The translations under genes and the position numbers were made by a program. From Alistipes sp. (GTDB lineage Bacteria > Bacteroidota > Bacteroidia > Bacteroidales > Rikenellaceae), in assembly GCA_017934845.1 (NCBI GenBank), contig JAGBIR010000034.1, forward strand, positions 1 through 13,294: 13,294 bases of DNA, in the 5' to 3' direction. Shown in pieces: positions 1 through 7,651 of the stretch (positions within the stretch are counted from its first letter, which is position 1; each line of letters starts with the position of its first letter). A model generated the notes under the pieces. The model ran no database searches. It worked only from the letters and a program-made list of their open reading frames with translations, and was not told the DNA's origin.

Positions 1-53
1 AGGCCTTTAGCCCGGTGTTTAGGTTTACAGAATTATATATAATGTATAATACG

Positions 54-107
54 AAAAATTATCGCGTACCACCGCAACCCGTAAGGATTGCGGTGGAAAT
101 GCGATAA
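54..107 (-). terminator. Rho-independent terminator of the susCD-DUF1735 operon
   Basis: Two stacked stems are visible. The outer stem pairs 59-65 (TTATCGC) with 101-107 (GCGATAA). The inner stem pairs 69-77 (CCACCGCAA) with 88-96 (TTGCGGTGG), a perfect 9 bp, around a 10-nt loop with a possible extra CC/GG pairing. Read on the minus strand, the hairpin starts 17 nt after the stop codon of the DUF1735 gene and is followed at once by a run of five U (complement of 54-58). This is the classic intrinsic terminator layout and marks the end of the three-gene operon. Confidence 0.88.
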
Positions 108-123
108 AAATTAATAGGGAATA

Positions 124-1878
124 TTAGAACTCCTCAGGAGTCAAGCCACCTGCGAGGTAGCACTTAATGTTCTGACGAGCATCCTTAGCCTTATCATCGT
201 TGCTCCAGAAATACTGGAAGTTGAGGTATACCAAACCATCCTCCAAATCGAGGTAGCAGCCGTGGTCGTTCTCCAATGAGTTAGTAACCTGATCCTCAGT
301 AGACATACCTGTAGTTACACAGCACCAAGCCTTAACAACGAGCTTATTAGGATCACCATTGAAGTGCTCATCCCAATTAACGCGCCACTGGTAACCGCGA
401 CCCCATACATAGTATGCGTTCATATAAGGATACTGAACACCGAATACCTCGTACATACCCTCCTGAGTAGCCTTGGTAGGAGTGGTAATACCAACCATAT
501 AGTTAGAGTTCTGCCATGGGTGCTTTTCGTTATCAACGCTGTTCAACTTCTGAGTGTAGTTGTTAGCGTTACCCGGCTGGATGTTACCCCATGCACCGTA
601 CAAAGTACGCTTCAAGCGAACGTAAACAACATCGTCAGATGCCATCTTAGTACCCTCCATCAACTTGCTCTTATCCAAGCGGAAAGGCAATACAAACTCG
701 TCACCGTTATCGAAGGCGATATCCTTCATATTAACAGAGATTGTAGCAGTTGTCTTAGTTGCGTCGCCAGCAATGTTTGCAGGAGTGCAAGTGATGCGTG
801 AAGCATCGAACGCCTTGTAAGTCTTACCCTTCTTAGAGTTGTAACCAGCGATCAAAGACTCATCATAGATGAACTCGATAGGCATATCCTGACCTACTGC
901 ACCGTTGATAGATACCTCTACAGGGATCTGATAGTTGTTCTTAACAGCAGATACATAACGATCGGTGTTAGCAATAGTCATAAATACCTCCTGAAGGTCG
1001 ATAACTACATAGTACATAACCTCCTGACGAAGTGTGTAAGCGTCACACTTAGCAACAACGGGCAAAAGGTAAGTCTTTGAAGGATCAGCCTTCGATGCGT
1101 TGATAGCAAGATCAAATGTCAAAGAAGAAGTCTCAGCATCGTAAACGCCTGTGCTGATTGTGTAGTACTCCTCAGCCAAAAGCTCGTGTGAAGTACCGTT
1201 AGCAGCGTTGTAAGCGTCAACAGCAGCCTGATTAGGCTCGAATGAGATCTTCTTAACATCGATAGTTGTGAAGTTTACAGTACCTGTAACCTCCAACTTA
1301 CGAGTTACGTTTGCACCAGAGATGAAAGTAAGCTTCTGAGCGTTAGCCGAACCGTCGATAGTAACGATAGGCTCTGAATAAGCGAACTTAACCATTACCT
1401 CCAAAGCATCCTCCTTTGAACTGATAGTAGAACCTGCAGTAGGAACCAATGAGATAGGAATTGCATACTCCTCGGCAGCAGCAATTGAACCGGCGTTAGC
1501 CAATGTTGCAGCGGGCTTGAGGTTCAACATAACAACTGTATCCTTATCAGCGGGATCGAATGCAATCTTTGTATGCTCCAATGAGTACAATGACTCGGGC
1601 ATAAGCTTCAAGTTGTAGCCGTTAGCCTCGTTATACTCGTTGATGAGAGCCTCGTTGATAACCAAGTCGAACTCTGCAGCTTTGCTCAGACCCTCGGTAC
1701 GAGCCAGACGGAGCTCATACTCGTCTGTATCGTAAATTGTGATGGTATTTACAGTCTGCATACCGGTGTTAGAGAGCTCAACATCGGGATATACCACGAT
1801 GGGATCGAGCTCTGCTTCACAGCTATAAAGTGCGAACACGGCAACGGCTGATACCAAAATATTAAATAATCGTTTCAT
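124..1878 (-). CDS. DUF1735 (BT_3987-like) surface lipoprotein, likely glycan-binding partner of SusCD
   Basis: The protein has 584 residues from the ATG at 1878. An in-frame TTG at 1890 would add four residues, but the ATG gives a normal lipoprotein signal peptide (Lys-Arg, hydrophobic stretch, then LYSC with the lipidated Cys at 20). Acidic residues follow the Cys (EAELD), as in Bacteroidetes lipoproteins exported to the cell surface. Three successive DUF1735-like units follow, at roughly residues 26-165, 170-296 and 299-423. Each carries a YNxxN/K-G motif (Tyr at 82, 223 and 346), then a strand-rich stretch ending in a proline-containing strand (IPISLVP, LLPVVA, LPFRL). The last 160 residues form a different domain, dense in Trp and Tyr at about 479-506, with a Cys-Cys pair at 519-520. 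In known loci such proteins are surface glycan-binding proteins next to SusD, and that role is inferred here. No catalytic domain is seen. The gene is last in the operon, 51 nt after susD, and ends in TAA. The ligand cannot be read from the sequence. Confidence 0.88.
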   Translation of the reverse strand: MKRLFNILVSAVAVFALYSCEAELDPIVVYPDVELSNTGMQTVNTITIYDTDEYELRLARTEGLSKAAEFDLVINEALINEYNEANGYNLKLMPESLYSLEHTKIAFDPADKDTVVMLNLKPAATLANAGSIAAAEEYAIPISLVPTAGSTISSKEDALEVMVKFAYSEPIVTIDGSANAQKLTFISGANVTRKLEVTGTVNFTTIDVKKISFEPNQAAVDAYNAANGTSHELLAEEYYTISTGVYDAETSSLTFDLAINASKADPSKTYLLPVVAKCDAYTLRQEVMYYVVIDLQEVFMTIANTDRYVSAVKNNYQIPVEVSINGAVGQDMPIEFIYDESLIAGYNSKKGKTYKAFDASRITCTPANIAGDATKTTATISVNMKDIAFDNGDEFVLPFRLDKSKLMEGTKMASDDVVYVRLKRTLYGAWGNIQPGNANNYTQKLNSVDNEKHPWQNSNYMVGITTPTKATQEGMYEVFGVQYPYMNAYYVWGRGYQWRVNWDEHFNGDPNKLVVKAWCCVTTGMSTEDQVTNSLENDHGCYLDLEDGLVYLNFQYFWSNDDKAKDARQNIKCYLAGGLTPEEF

Positions 1879-1929
1879 ATGTAATTTCAATTTTATTTTT
1901 GTTCAATTATTAGCGTTAAACCTCTGCTA

Positions 1930-3813
1930 TTAATAGAAAGGTGCCTGAACCAACTCGGTGTTCAATGAAACCTCAGAAGACTTGATAGGCATCAAATAAT
2001 GCTTAACATCGAAACGCTTGATAGCAACCTGAGTCTTGGTAAAGAATGAGGGGTCAGTAGCGTGCTCACCCTTTGACATATCGAAACCATACTCATTGTG
2101 GTTGAATACGCCCTCGGGACCGTGAGCGATGAACCAACGACGAGCATCAAACCAACGCTGACCCTCGTAGCAAAGCTCGATCATACGCTCGTGACGAATC
2201 TTCTCGCGCATATCCTCCTGAGTTGTATATGACTTGTAGCCGGGGATACCAGCACGCTCACGAATAGCGTTCAAGTACTGAAGAATCTCAGAAGCCTTTG
2301 ACTGACCGTAGTACTCGTTCAATGCCTCAGCATAGCTCAAGTAGATCTCACCCAAACGGATGATGGGGAACGGAACAGTAAGCTGCCATGTATCGGTAGA
2401 ACCAGTTGACTTGTAATCCAATGGAATGTTCTTACGAGGTGACAAACCAGATGTATTTCTATCACCCGGAGTGTGTGAGTGACCTGAAAGACCTGCATAC
2501 CAGAAATCTACGATACCGTAGCCCTCTTCGTCAAGATCAGCTGCCGAGTTATCCTGACCATCGTAGTAGTAGTTTACACGCTGGTTGGGGAAGTGAATAT
2601 CTGCATAGAAACGAGGCTCACGACCAACGAACATCTCGAAAGTGCCGGGGATTGTACCCAAACCAGCCTCTGAAGAGAACTGCTTGTTTGTAAACCAATC
2701 GTCAACGCTCTTGTCGGTAGTAGAACCATCAGCCATAAAGAACTCGTTTACGAAGCCCAAAGGCAATGAGTAGCGACCCTTCCATACGCCCCAACGGCCG
2801 GGAAGAGCACACTTACCCCACCACTGAACTGAGTTAGGCACAGCCCAGATGTTCTCGGGGTTATTCTCTGATCCCCAAGTAGTGGTGATCTTACGAATGT
2901 TCTCAACAACCTTCTCGAAGTCCTCTGCTGTCTTGGGGCTAACGATGTTACCGCCCTCGGGACGAAGCAAATCGAACTGAGGCATATCGATAACTACCTT
3001 AGCAGCATCGGCAGCCTTCTTCCACAACTCCTTGTTGTAAGTCTGGGGAATAAGAACTGTACCGTCGTTGTTCTTCCAGTTTGCATAGGTAGTGTTACCA
3101 TTATACATAGGGCTGGCTGCCAAGAGGTGCATACGAGCCTGAATAGCGCGTGCAGCACCGATTGTAGGCATACCCAAGTGCAATGACTCGTTGAGCTCGG
3201 CACGCATACCGTTCTCGCAGCACCAGTTGATCTCTGAATCGATCCACTCGATGCACTCTGCGAAGGTATTACGAGCCTGAGGCTTTGCGATCTCGTCACC
3301 ACCACGGCTCTTGTCAGAGATGGGCACCGGACCGTAAAGACGAACCAACATCCAGTGGTAGTAAGCACGCATGAAACGAGCCTCAGCATAGTACTGACGC
3401 TTCTCCAACTCACCCATCTCAGCGCACTGATCAAGGTTCTCCATGAAGATGTTACAGTGGCGGATACCACGGTAGAAACGCTCAAAGAAATAGAGGTTGT
3501 AACCGGTGTAGCCATAGTAGCTATCGGGGCTCATACGACCCTCTGACCAGTTACGGATGTAAGGCTCCTGAGTGTAAGCAGCCTCGTCAGTACTCCAGAT
3601 GAATGGAATCTGACCGCAATACATCATCTCCTGCACCATGAAACCATTGTCGTTGTTGGTGCTGAACATTTGTGCATGCCATTTGCGAACCTGGTTCGCA
3701 GAAGCAAATACTTTGTCAAGTGAGTTCAACTCCTCGGGGCTCTGATCCAAATAGTCGGCGCAACCGGGCAGAATCATCAATGACGCAAGCAATAAATATA
3801 TAATCTTTTTCAT
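1930..3813 (-). CDS. RagB/SusD-family nutrient-uptake outer-membrane lipoprotein
   Basis: The protein has 627 residues, starts at an ATG and carries a type II signal peptide ending LPGC (lipidated Cys18). It belongs to the SusD/RagB family, helical TPR-type lipoproteins that cap the SusC barrel and bind the glycan before import. Family landmarks are all present. The N-terminal SusD-like helices include the stretch RFYRGIRHCNIFMENLD near 112-128. The segment ARFMRAYYHWMLVRLYGPVPI is at 145-165. The C-terminal RagB part has PIIRLGEIYLSYAEALNEY at 483-501, LNAIRERAG at 514-522, and the signature HERMIELCYEGQRWFDARRW at 541-560. The length is at the large end for the family. The middle (about 320-460) is aromatic-rich (WWGK, WGVWKGRY, YYYDG, FWYAG) and is the likely ligand-facing insert. 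The gene lies only 16 nt after susC and 51 nt before the DUF1735 gene, so co-transcription is nearly certain. The substrate is unknown. Confidence 0.96.
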   Translation of the reverse strand: MKKIIYLLLASLMILPGCADYLDQSPEELNSLDKVFASANQVRKWHAQMFSTNNDNGFMVQEMMYCGQIPFIWSTDEAAYTQEPYIRNWSEGRMSPDSYYGYTGYNLYFFERFYRGIRHCNIFMENLDQCAEMGELEKRQYYAEARFMRAYYHWMLVRLYGPVPISDKSRGGDEIAKPQARNTFAECIEWIDSEINWCCENGMRAELNESLHLGMPTIGAARAIQARMHLLAASPMYNGNTTYANWKNNDGTVLIPQTYNKELWKKAADAAKVVIDMPQFDLLRPEGGNIVSPKTAEDFEKVVENIRKITTTWGSENNPENIWAVPNSVQWWGKCALPGRWGVWKGRYSLPLGFVNEFFMADGSTTDKSVDDWFTNKQFSSEAGLGTIPGTFEMFVGREPRFYADIHFPNQRVNYYYDGQDNSAADLDEEGYGIVDFWYAGLSGHSHTPGDRNTSGLSPRKNIPLDYKSTGSTDTWQLTVPFPIIRLGEIYLSYAEALNEYYGQSKASEILQYLNAIRERAGIPGYKSYTTQEDMREKIRHERMIELCYEGQRWFDARRWFIAHGPEGVFNHNEYGFDMSKGEHATDPSFFTKTQVAIKRFDVKHYLMPIKSSEVSLNTELVQAPFY

Positions 3814-3829
3814 ATCTGATACTTATTTA

Positions 3830-6800
3830 TTAGAATGTTAAGTTAACACCAACGAATACCTGACGCTGCAAAGGATATTTGTCTGCACCTGTCTCAGGAT
3901 CCCAGAAATCAGAGATAAACGGACTGATAGTAAAGAGGTTTACGCCCTGTACATAGAAACGCATTGAACCGCAGTGGATCTTGCTTGCCCACTTCTGAGG
4001 AAGAGTGTAACCCAACTCTACGTTCTTCAAACGGAGGTAACCGCTGTCGCGCTGCCACCAAGTAGAAGTCTTGTAGTTGTTAGTAACGGGGCCCTCGCTC
4101 AAACGGGGTGCGAACGCGTGAGGATTCTGGTTCTCGGGAGTCCAACGATCCAACCAAATTGTCATCACGTTACCCATCCACTTAGGACCACGGTCTGCCT
4201 GGAAAGGCTGGAAGTACCAACCACCGCTCAAGTAAGAAGAACGGTTAGCTGCACCCTGGAACAAGAATGAGAAGTCGAGGTTCTTCCACTTAGCTGAAGC
4301 ACCGAAACCGTAAACGATCTCAGGCATTGCGGGGTTACCGATCCAAGTCTGGTCGGCGTCGTCGATCTTACCATCATCGTTCAAGTCCTCGTAGCGGATA
4401 TCACCGGCGCGGAGCTGATCCTTACCCTGTGAGAATACAGTGTAGTAGTCGGGAAGAGCGTCGATCTCCTCCTGTGAGAAGAGGTGCATTGCCTTGTAAC
4501 CCTTTGTCAAGCCATAACGTACACCCTTCTGATCCTGCCAAGGATATGCTACGAACTGACCATTCTCAACAACGGTGTTGCGAGTAAATGTGAAGTTACC
4601 ACGAACCGATACGAACCAATCCTTGTTGATCTGCTTACCGTACTCTGCTGAAACCTCAAAACCCTTGTTCTCCATCACACCCATATTTGCATAGGGCTTA
4701 GTATCAGATGAAATAGGAAGACCTGTGATCTCTGAAACCTGAGGATTCAAGAAGATGTTCTCACGACGCTCGAAGAAGAAGTCACCGTTCAACTTCAAAG
4801 CATCCCAGAAGCCCAACTCGATACCGAGGTTGTACTTTGTAGCGACCTCCCAAGTAAGGTTCTCGTTAGCCATACGACCCTCACCGATACCTGACTCGCC
4901 ACGGTTGAAGTTAACGCCGAAACCGCCGTAACCACCCAAGCCCTCGCGAACTGTTGACAAATATACGAAACGCTGTGAACCGATCTGGTCGTTACCTACC
5001 TGACCTACTGATGCACGGATCTTAGCCCAAGTAAGAACGCGGCTGTCGCGCAAGAATGCCTCCTCAGAAGCAACCCAACCCAACGCGATAGCGGGGAATA
5101 CACCCATTCGGTTACCCTTTGCGAAGTTCTCTGAACCGTTGAAACCGATGTTAGCCTCAATCAAGTAACGGTTGTCGTAACCATAAGTTACACGACCTGC
5201 CAAACCGATTGAACGGTTAGGAAGTGCGTTCATGTAAGACAAACCAGCGTTGATATTGCGGTGATCCTTAGTAAAGCCCATAACCAAAGCACCAACATCG
5301 TGCTTACCAAACTTACGAGCGTAGTTGATAGTCAACTCGAGGTACTGGTCACGTGAACCTGCAGAAGCCTGTGAGTAACCAAGAACATCCTGGTGATTCT
5401 CCTTCTGGTACTCCTGAATGATCAACTCACCAAACTCATCACGACCTGAAGCCTCCCAGAAGCTGATACCGCGTGAACGAGTCTCAGTAGTGGTGTTAGA
5501 GTAGTCGTATGCGTAGATCAACTTTGCAGTAAGACCCTCGGTGATGAACTTCAAATCCTGAGCGATAGTAAGGTTGGCACGCAATGAGTTACCCATTGTC
5601 TTACCATAACCCTTCTGAGTCAACATGCTGTAAGGGTTGTTCAAACCGTCACGAGCTGCCAAACGACCATCCTTAAACAAAACGGGCATTGCGTTAGGAG
5701 CTGCGTTGATGATATCACGATAGATAGCGTCAGAACCCTCAACAGGAGTAGTGTTCTCGATAACGTTACCCTGCAAGCCGAGGCTAACTACAGTAGTAGT
5801 TGTGATATCCATATCAACGTTTGTACGGAAGTTGTAACGCTTGTAGTTAACGTTCTTACCATACTGACCGATCTCTGAAGGAACCCAGTCATACTGGCCG
5901 GGATGAACCTTATACTGACCATCCTGGTTGTAGAATGAAAGCGCAGTAAAGTAACGTGCAAACTTACCACCACCAGAGATGTTGGCACTTACCTTCTCTG
6001 ACAAAGATACATCCTTCATCAAAAGCTTCTGCCAATCAACATCGGGGTAGAGCTCGGGATCAACCTGTGAGCGCATAGCCTCAATCTCGGCCTCAGTGAA
6101 CTTTGTAGTCTGTGAAGAACCCGGAGTAGCGTCAACAGCCTCGTTATACAACATTGAACGAGTAGCTGCATCTACGAACTCCAAACGCTTTGATGCGAAT
6201 GAGAAGCCCTGCTCATAACGAAGGTCGATCTTTGCGGGACCGTCGAAACCACGACGAGTGTTGATCAAGATTACACCGTTCGCATCGCGCACACCGTACA
6301 CTGCAGTAGCAGACGCATCCTTCAAAACGCTGAATGACTCGATCTCGAGGGGATCAACGTTGTTCAAGGGACGCTCGATACCATCGACCAATACCAACGG
6401 ATTGGGGTCACCGGTAAATGTAGCGATACCACGGATCCAGAACTGAGCGTCATCCTTACCGGGCTCACCTGAAGACTGCAACGCAACCATACCGGCAACG
6501 TTACCTGCCAAAGACTGTGAGAGTGAACGCACGGGAACGCGCAATGACTGAGGACTTACAGTCGAGATCGCACCTACGACTGACTCCTTCTTCTGCGTAC
6601 CGTAACCTACGGCAACGACTTCAACCTGCTCGATGTCGGTTGCCGAAGGCTGCATTTCAACCTTTACGGCCTTACCGGGCATAGCAGCAACCTGCTCTGT
6701 CTCGTAACCGATAAACTCTATAACGAGCGTCACATTTTGGGCAGCTTTGATTGTAAATTGACCATCGATATTGGTAACAACGGCATCAGATGTACCCTTG

Positions 6801-6958
6801 ACCATTACGATAGCACCGACAATCGGCTGGCCTGCTTCATCAAGCACGACACCCGAAACCGTGGATGTCTGCGCCCACAGTAGCGATACCGAGCAAACGG
6901 CTGCTACTAGCAGGAGTGCTTTCTTGAAAAAGCGATTAATAGTTTGTTTCATACCCAT
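3830..6958 (-). CDS. SusC/RagA-family TonB-linked outer-membrane transporter
   Basis: The protein has 1042 residues. The start is ATG at 6958, with a second in-frame ATG two codons later (6952) that is equally possible. A signal peptide ends near Ala29 (LLWAQ). Residues about 32-104 form a carboxypeptidase-regulatory-like beta-sandwich (VSGVVLDEAGQPIVGAIVMVKGT). A TonB-box-like VEVVAVGYGTQKK is at 112-124. The plug domain at about 125-237 contains the SusC signature LKDASATAVYGVRDANGV at 212-229. The rest is a large beta-barrel ending in the aromatic C-terminal strand VFVGVNLTF, as needed for BAM assembly. It imports oligosaccharides across the outer membrane using TonB energy, with SusD as its lid. 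There is no N-terminal STN signalling domain, so this receptor does not look built to signal to an ECF sigma/anti-sigma pair. It is the first gene of the operon. Sampled Arg codons are mostly CGT, and Gly and Val codons are often GGT and GTA/GTT, which suggests high expression. Confidence 0.97.
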   Translation of the reverse strand: MGMKQTINRFFKKALLLVAAVCSVSLLWAQTSTVSGVVLDEAGQPIVGAIVMVKGTSDAVVTNIDGQFTIKAAQNVTLVIEFIGYETEQVAAMPGKAVKVEMQPSATDIEQVEVVAVGYGTQKKESVVGAISTVSPQSLRVPVRSLSQSLAGNVAGMVALQSSGEPGKDDAQFWIRGIATFTGDPNPLVLVDGIERPLNNVDPLEIESFSVLKDASATAVYGVRDANGVILINTRRGFDGPAKIDLRYEQGFSFASKRLEFVDAATRSMLYNEAVDATPGSSQTTKFTEAEIEAMRSQVDPELYPDVDWQKLLMKDVSLSEKVSANISGGGKFARYFTALSFYNQDGQYKVHPGQYDWVPSEIGQYGKNVNYKRYNFRTNVDMDITTTTVVSLGLQGNVIENTTPVEGSDAIYRDIINAAPNAMPVLFKDGRLAARDGLNNPYSMLTQKGYGKTMGNSLRANLTIAQDLKFITEGLTAKLIYAYDYSNTTTETRSRGISFWEASGRDEFGELIIQEYQKENHQDVLGYSQASAGSRDQYLELTINYARKFGKHDVGALVMGFTKDHRNINAGLSYMNALPNRSIGLAGRVTYGYDNRYLIEANIGFNGSENFAKGNRMGVFPAIALGWVASEEAFLRDSRVLTWAKIRASVGQVGNDQIGSQRFVYLSTVREGLGGYGGFGVNFNRGESGIGEGRMANENLTWEVATKYNLGIELGFWDALKLNGDFFFERRENIFLNPQVSEITGLPISSDTKPYANMGVMENKGFEVSAEYGKQINKDWFVSVRGNFTFTRNTVVENGQFVAYPWQDQKGVRYGLTKGYKAMHLFSQEEIDALPDYYTVFSQGKDQLRAGDIRYEDLNDDGKIDDADQTWIGNPAMPEIVYGFGASAKWKNLDFSFLFQGAANRSSYLSGGWYFQPFQADRGPKWMGNVMTIWLDRWTPENQNPHAFAPRLSEGPVTNNYKTSTWWQRDSGYLRLKNVELGYTLPQKWASKIHCGSMRFYVQGVNLFTISPFISDFWDPETGADKYPLQRQVFVGVNLTF

Positions 6959-7032
6959 AATTTTGAGATTTAAAATAATTTGGGGTTAATAATAAAATAA
7001 AAAATTGTGGTGGTTTTCATTTTTTTAGTCCT

Positions 7033-7040
7033 CAAAATTA
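7033..7040 (-). promoter_or_regulatory. Candidate Bacteroidetes-type -7 promoter element for susC
   Basis: On the minus strand this reads TAATTTTG, a full match to the TAnnTTTG -7 element used by the Bacteroidetes primary sigma factor. Transcription would begin near 7027, giving a leader of about 70 nt before the susC ATG. No TTTG is seen at the expected -33 position (19-21 bp upstream, around 7060-7065). If this is the promoter, it is half-consensus and may need an activator. It is the only full match I found in the region in this orientation. Confidence 0.4.
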
Positions 7041-7518
7041 TTAAATAATGTATGTACGATTGTCCATTTTGCGTTCATTATATGGTGCTTGGGAGGATTT
7101 TTTTGTTTTTCTGTACGATTTTATCCTAAAATGCACTCTTGTTGCGCGCAAATATGTCATTTTAATGAGTGCGAGTATCAAAATGCCCGAATTTTGTACT
7201 ATGTGTGAATATATCTTTTATCGCTAATAAATCTGATTGCTTTTTAATAATTCTTGTTTAGTTGCTGCTGAAAAATGGCTGTTGAAAGCCTCTGTTTCGA
7301 CGAAGTGCAAGATGTCCCTCCCGAATGGTCGAAATCGCTGGCTGAAATGCAAGGTGAGTGAAGGGTGGCTTGGCGGTTATCTATGTTTGCTGGAATTTTC
7401 TATCGAGACGCCAAGGTCGATTCTTCTATCGGCGATTTTTTATAAATCGACACCGCGTGAGTCTAAAAATTTTATAATATATTATCTGCCGAGCGATGGA
7501 GTATTCGACTAAAATTTG

Positions 7519-7526
7519 TATCTTCG
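7519..7526 (+). promoter_or_regulatory. Possible -7 promoter element upstream of yihY or a small RNA
   Basis: The sequence TATCTTCG matches the Bacteroidetes TAnnTTTG element at five of six fixed positions. No TTTG is found 19-21 bp upstream. Initiation about 7 nt downstream (near 7533) would place the start at the foot of the hairpin at 7530-7559. It would drive either a leader of about 120 nt for yihY or a short stand-alone RNA. Confidence 0.25.
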
Positions 7527-7532
7527 CATATA

Positions 7533-7624
7533 GAACAACGTGTCGCGTTGTGGCTCTATGATTGCATAGTGTTTTGTTGCTACATTGTAACTCGCTCTGT
7601 TGCAGCGCATGCGATGCTTTTTTA
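7533..7624 (+). ncRNA. Possible small RNA or attenuated leader upstream of yihY
   Basis: A stem-loop pairs 7535-7540 (ACAACG) with 7546-7551 (CGTTGT) and is extended by 7530-7534 pairing with 7555-7559 (ATAGA with TCTAT). About 45 nt later a short hairpin pairs 7602-7607 with 7612-7617 (one G/A mismatch, loop CATG) and is followed by six T at 7618-7623, like a weak intrinsic terminator. Together with the -7-like element at 7519 this resembles a transcription unit of about 90 nt ending 28 nt before the yihY ATG. The terminator stem is weak and no known RNA family is recognised. It may simply be the untranslated leader. Confidence 0.22.
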
Positions 7625-7651
7625 GCCATTGCTACACTTATTTATTGATGT

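Larger units (their letters stand above)
6959..7651. other. AT-rich divergent intergenic region, 693 bases
   Basis: This is the space between the divergent susC-like and yihY-like genes. The susC-proximal third (6959-7130) is very AT-rich and holds the candidate -7 element plus a 9-bp direct repeat, TGTACGATT, at 7053-7061 and 7112-7120. The middle (7260-7510) has higher GC but no convincing gene. One 28-codon ATG ORF lies at 7275-7361 on the plus strand, with codons that look fairly protein-like. Longer ORFs here need TTG starts or have implausible composition. The yihY-proximal part (7519-7624) has a promoter-like element and two hairpins, listed separately. No tRNA, IS element or inverted terminal repeat is seen. 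Confidence 0.6.

Noticed and set aside
1879..1890. TTG start four codons above the ATG of the DUF1735 gene
   Set aside because: The ATG at 1878 gives a standard lipoprotein signal peptide. The extra residues add nothing.
2994..3515. A 173-codon minus-strand frame overlapping susD
   Set aside because: It is a shifted frame of susD, rich in Ser, Thr, Val and Arg, without motifs. The susD frame has all family signatures.
7237..7512. A 91-codon plus-strand ORF with a TTG start
   Set aside because: It has a non-ATG start, no family-like motifs, and overlaps in another frame the more coding-like 28-codon ORF.
7426..7629. A 67-codon minus-strand ORF in the intergenic region
   Set aside because: It has an ATG but no promoter or ribosome signal, its composition is basic and Cys/His-scattered, and it overlaps the AT-rich promoter-like segment. 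I see no protein-like pattern.
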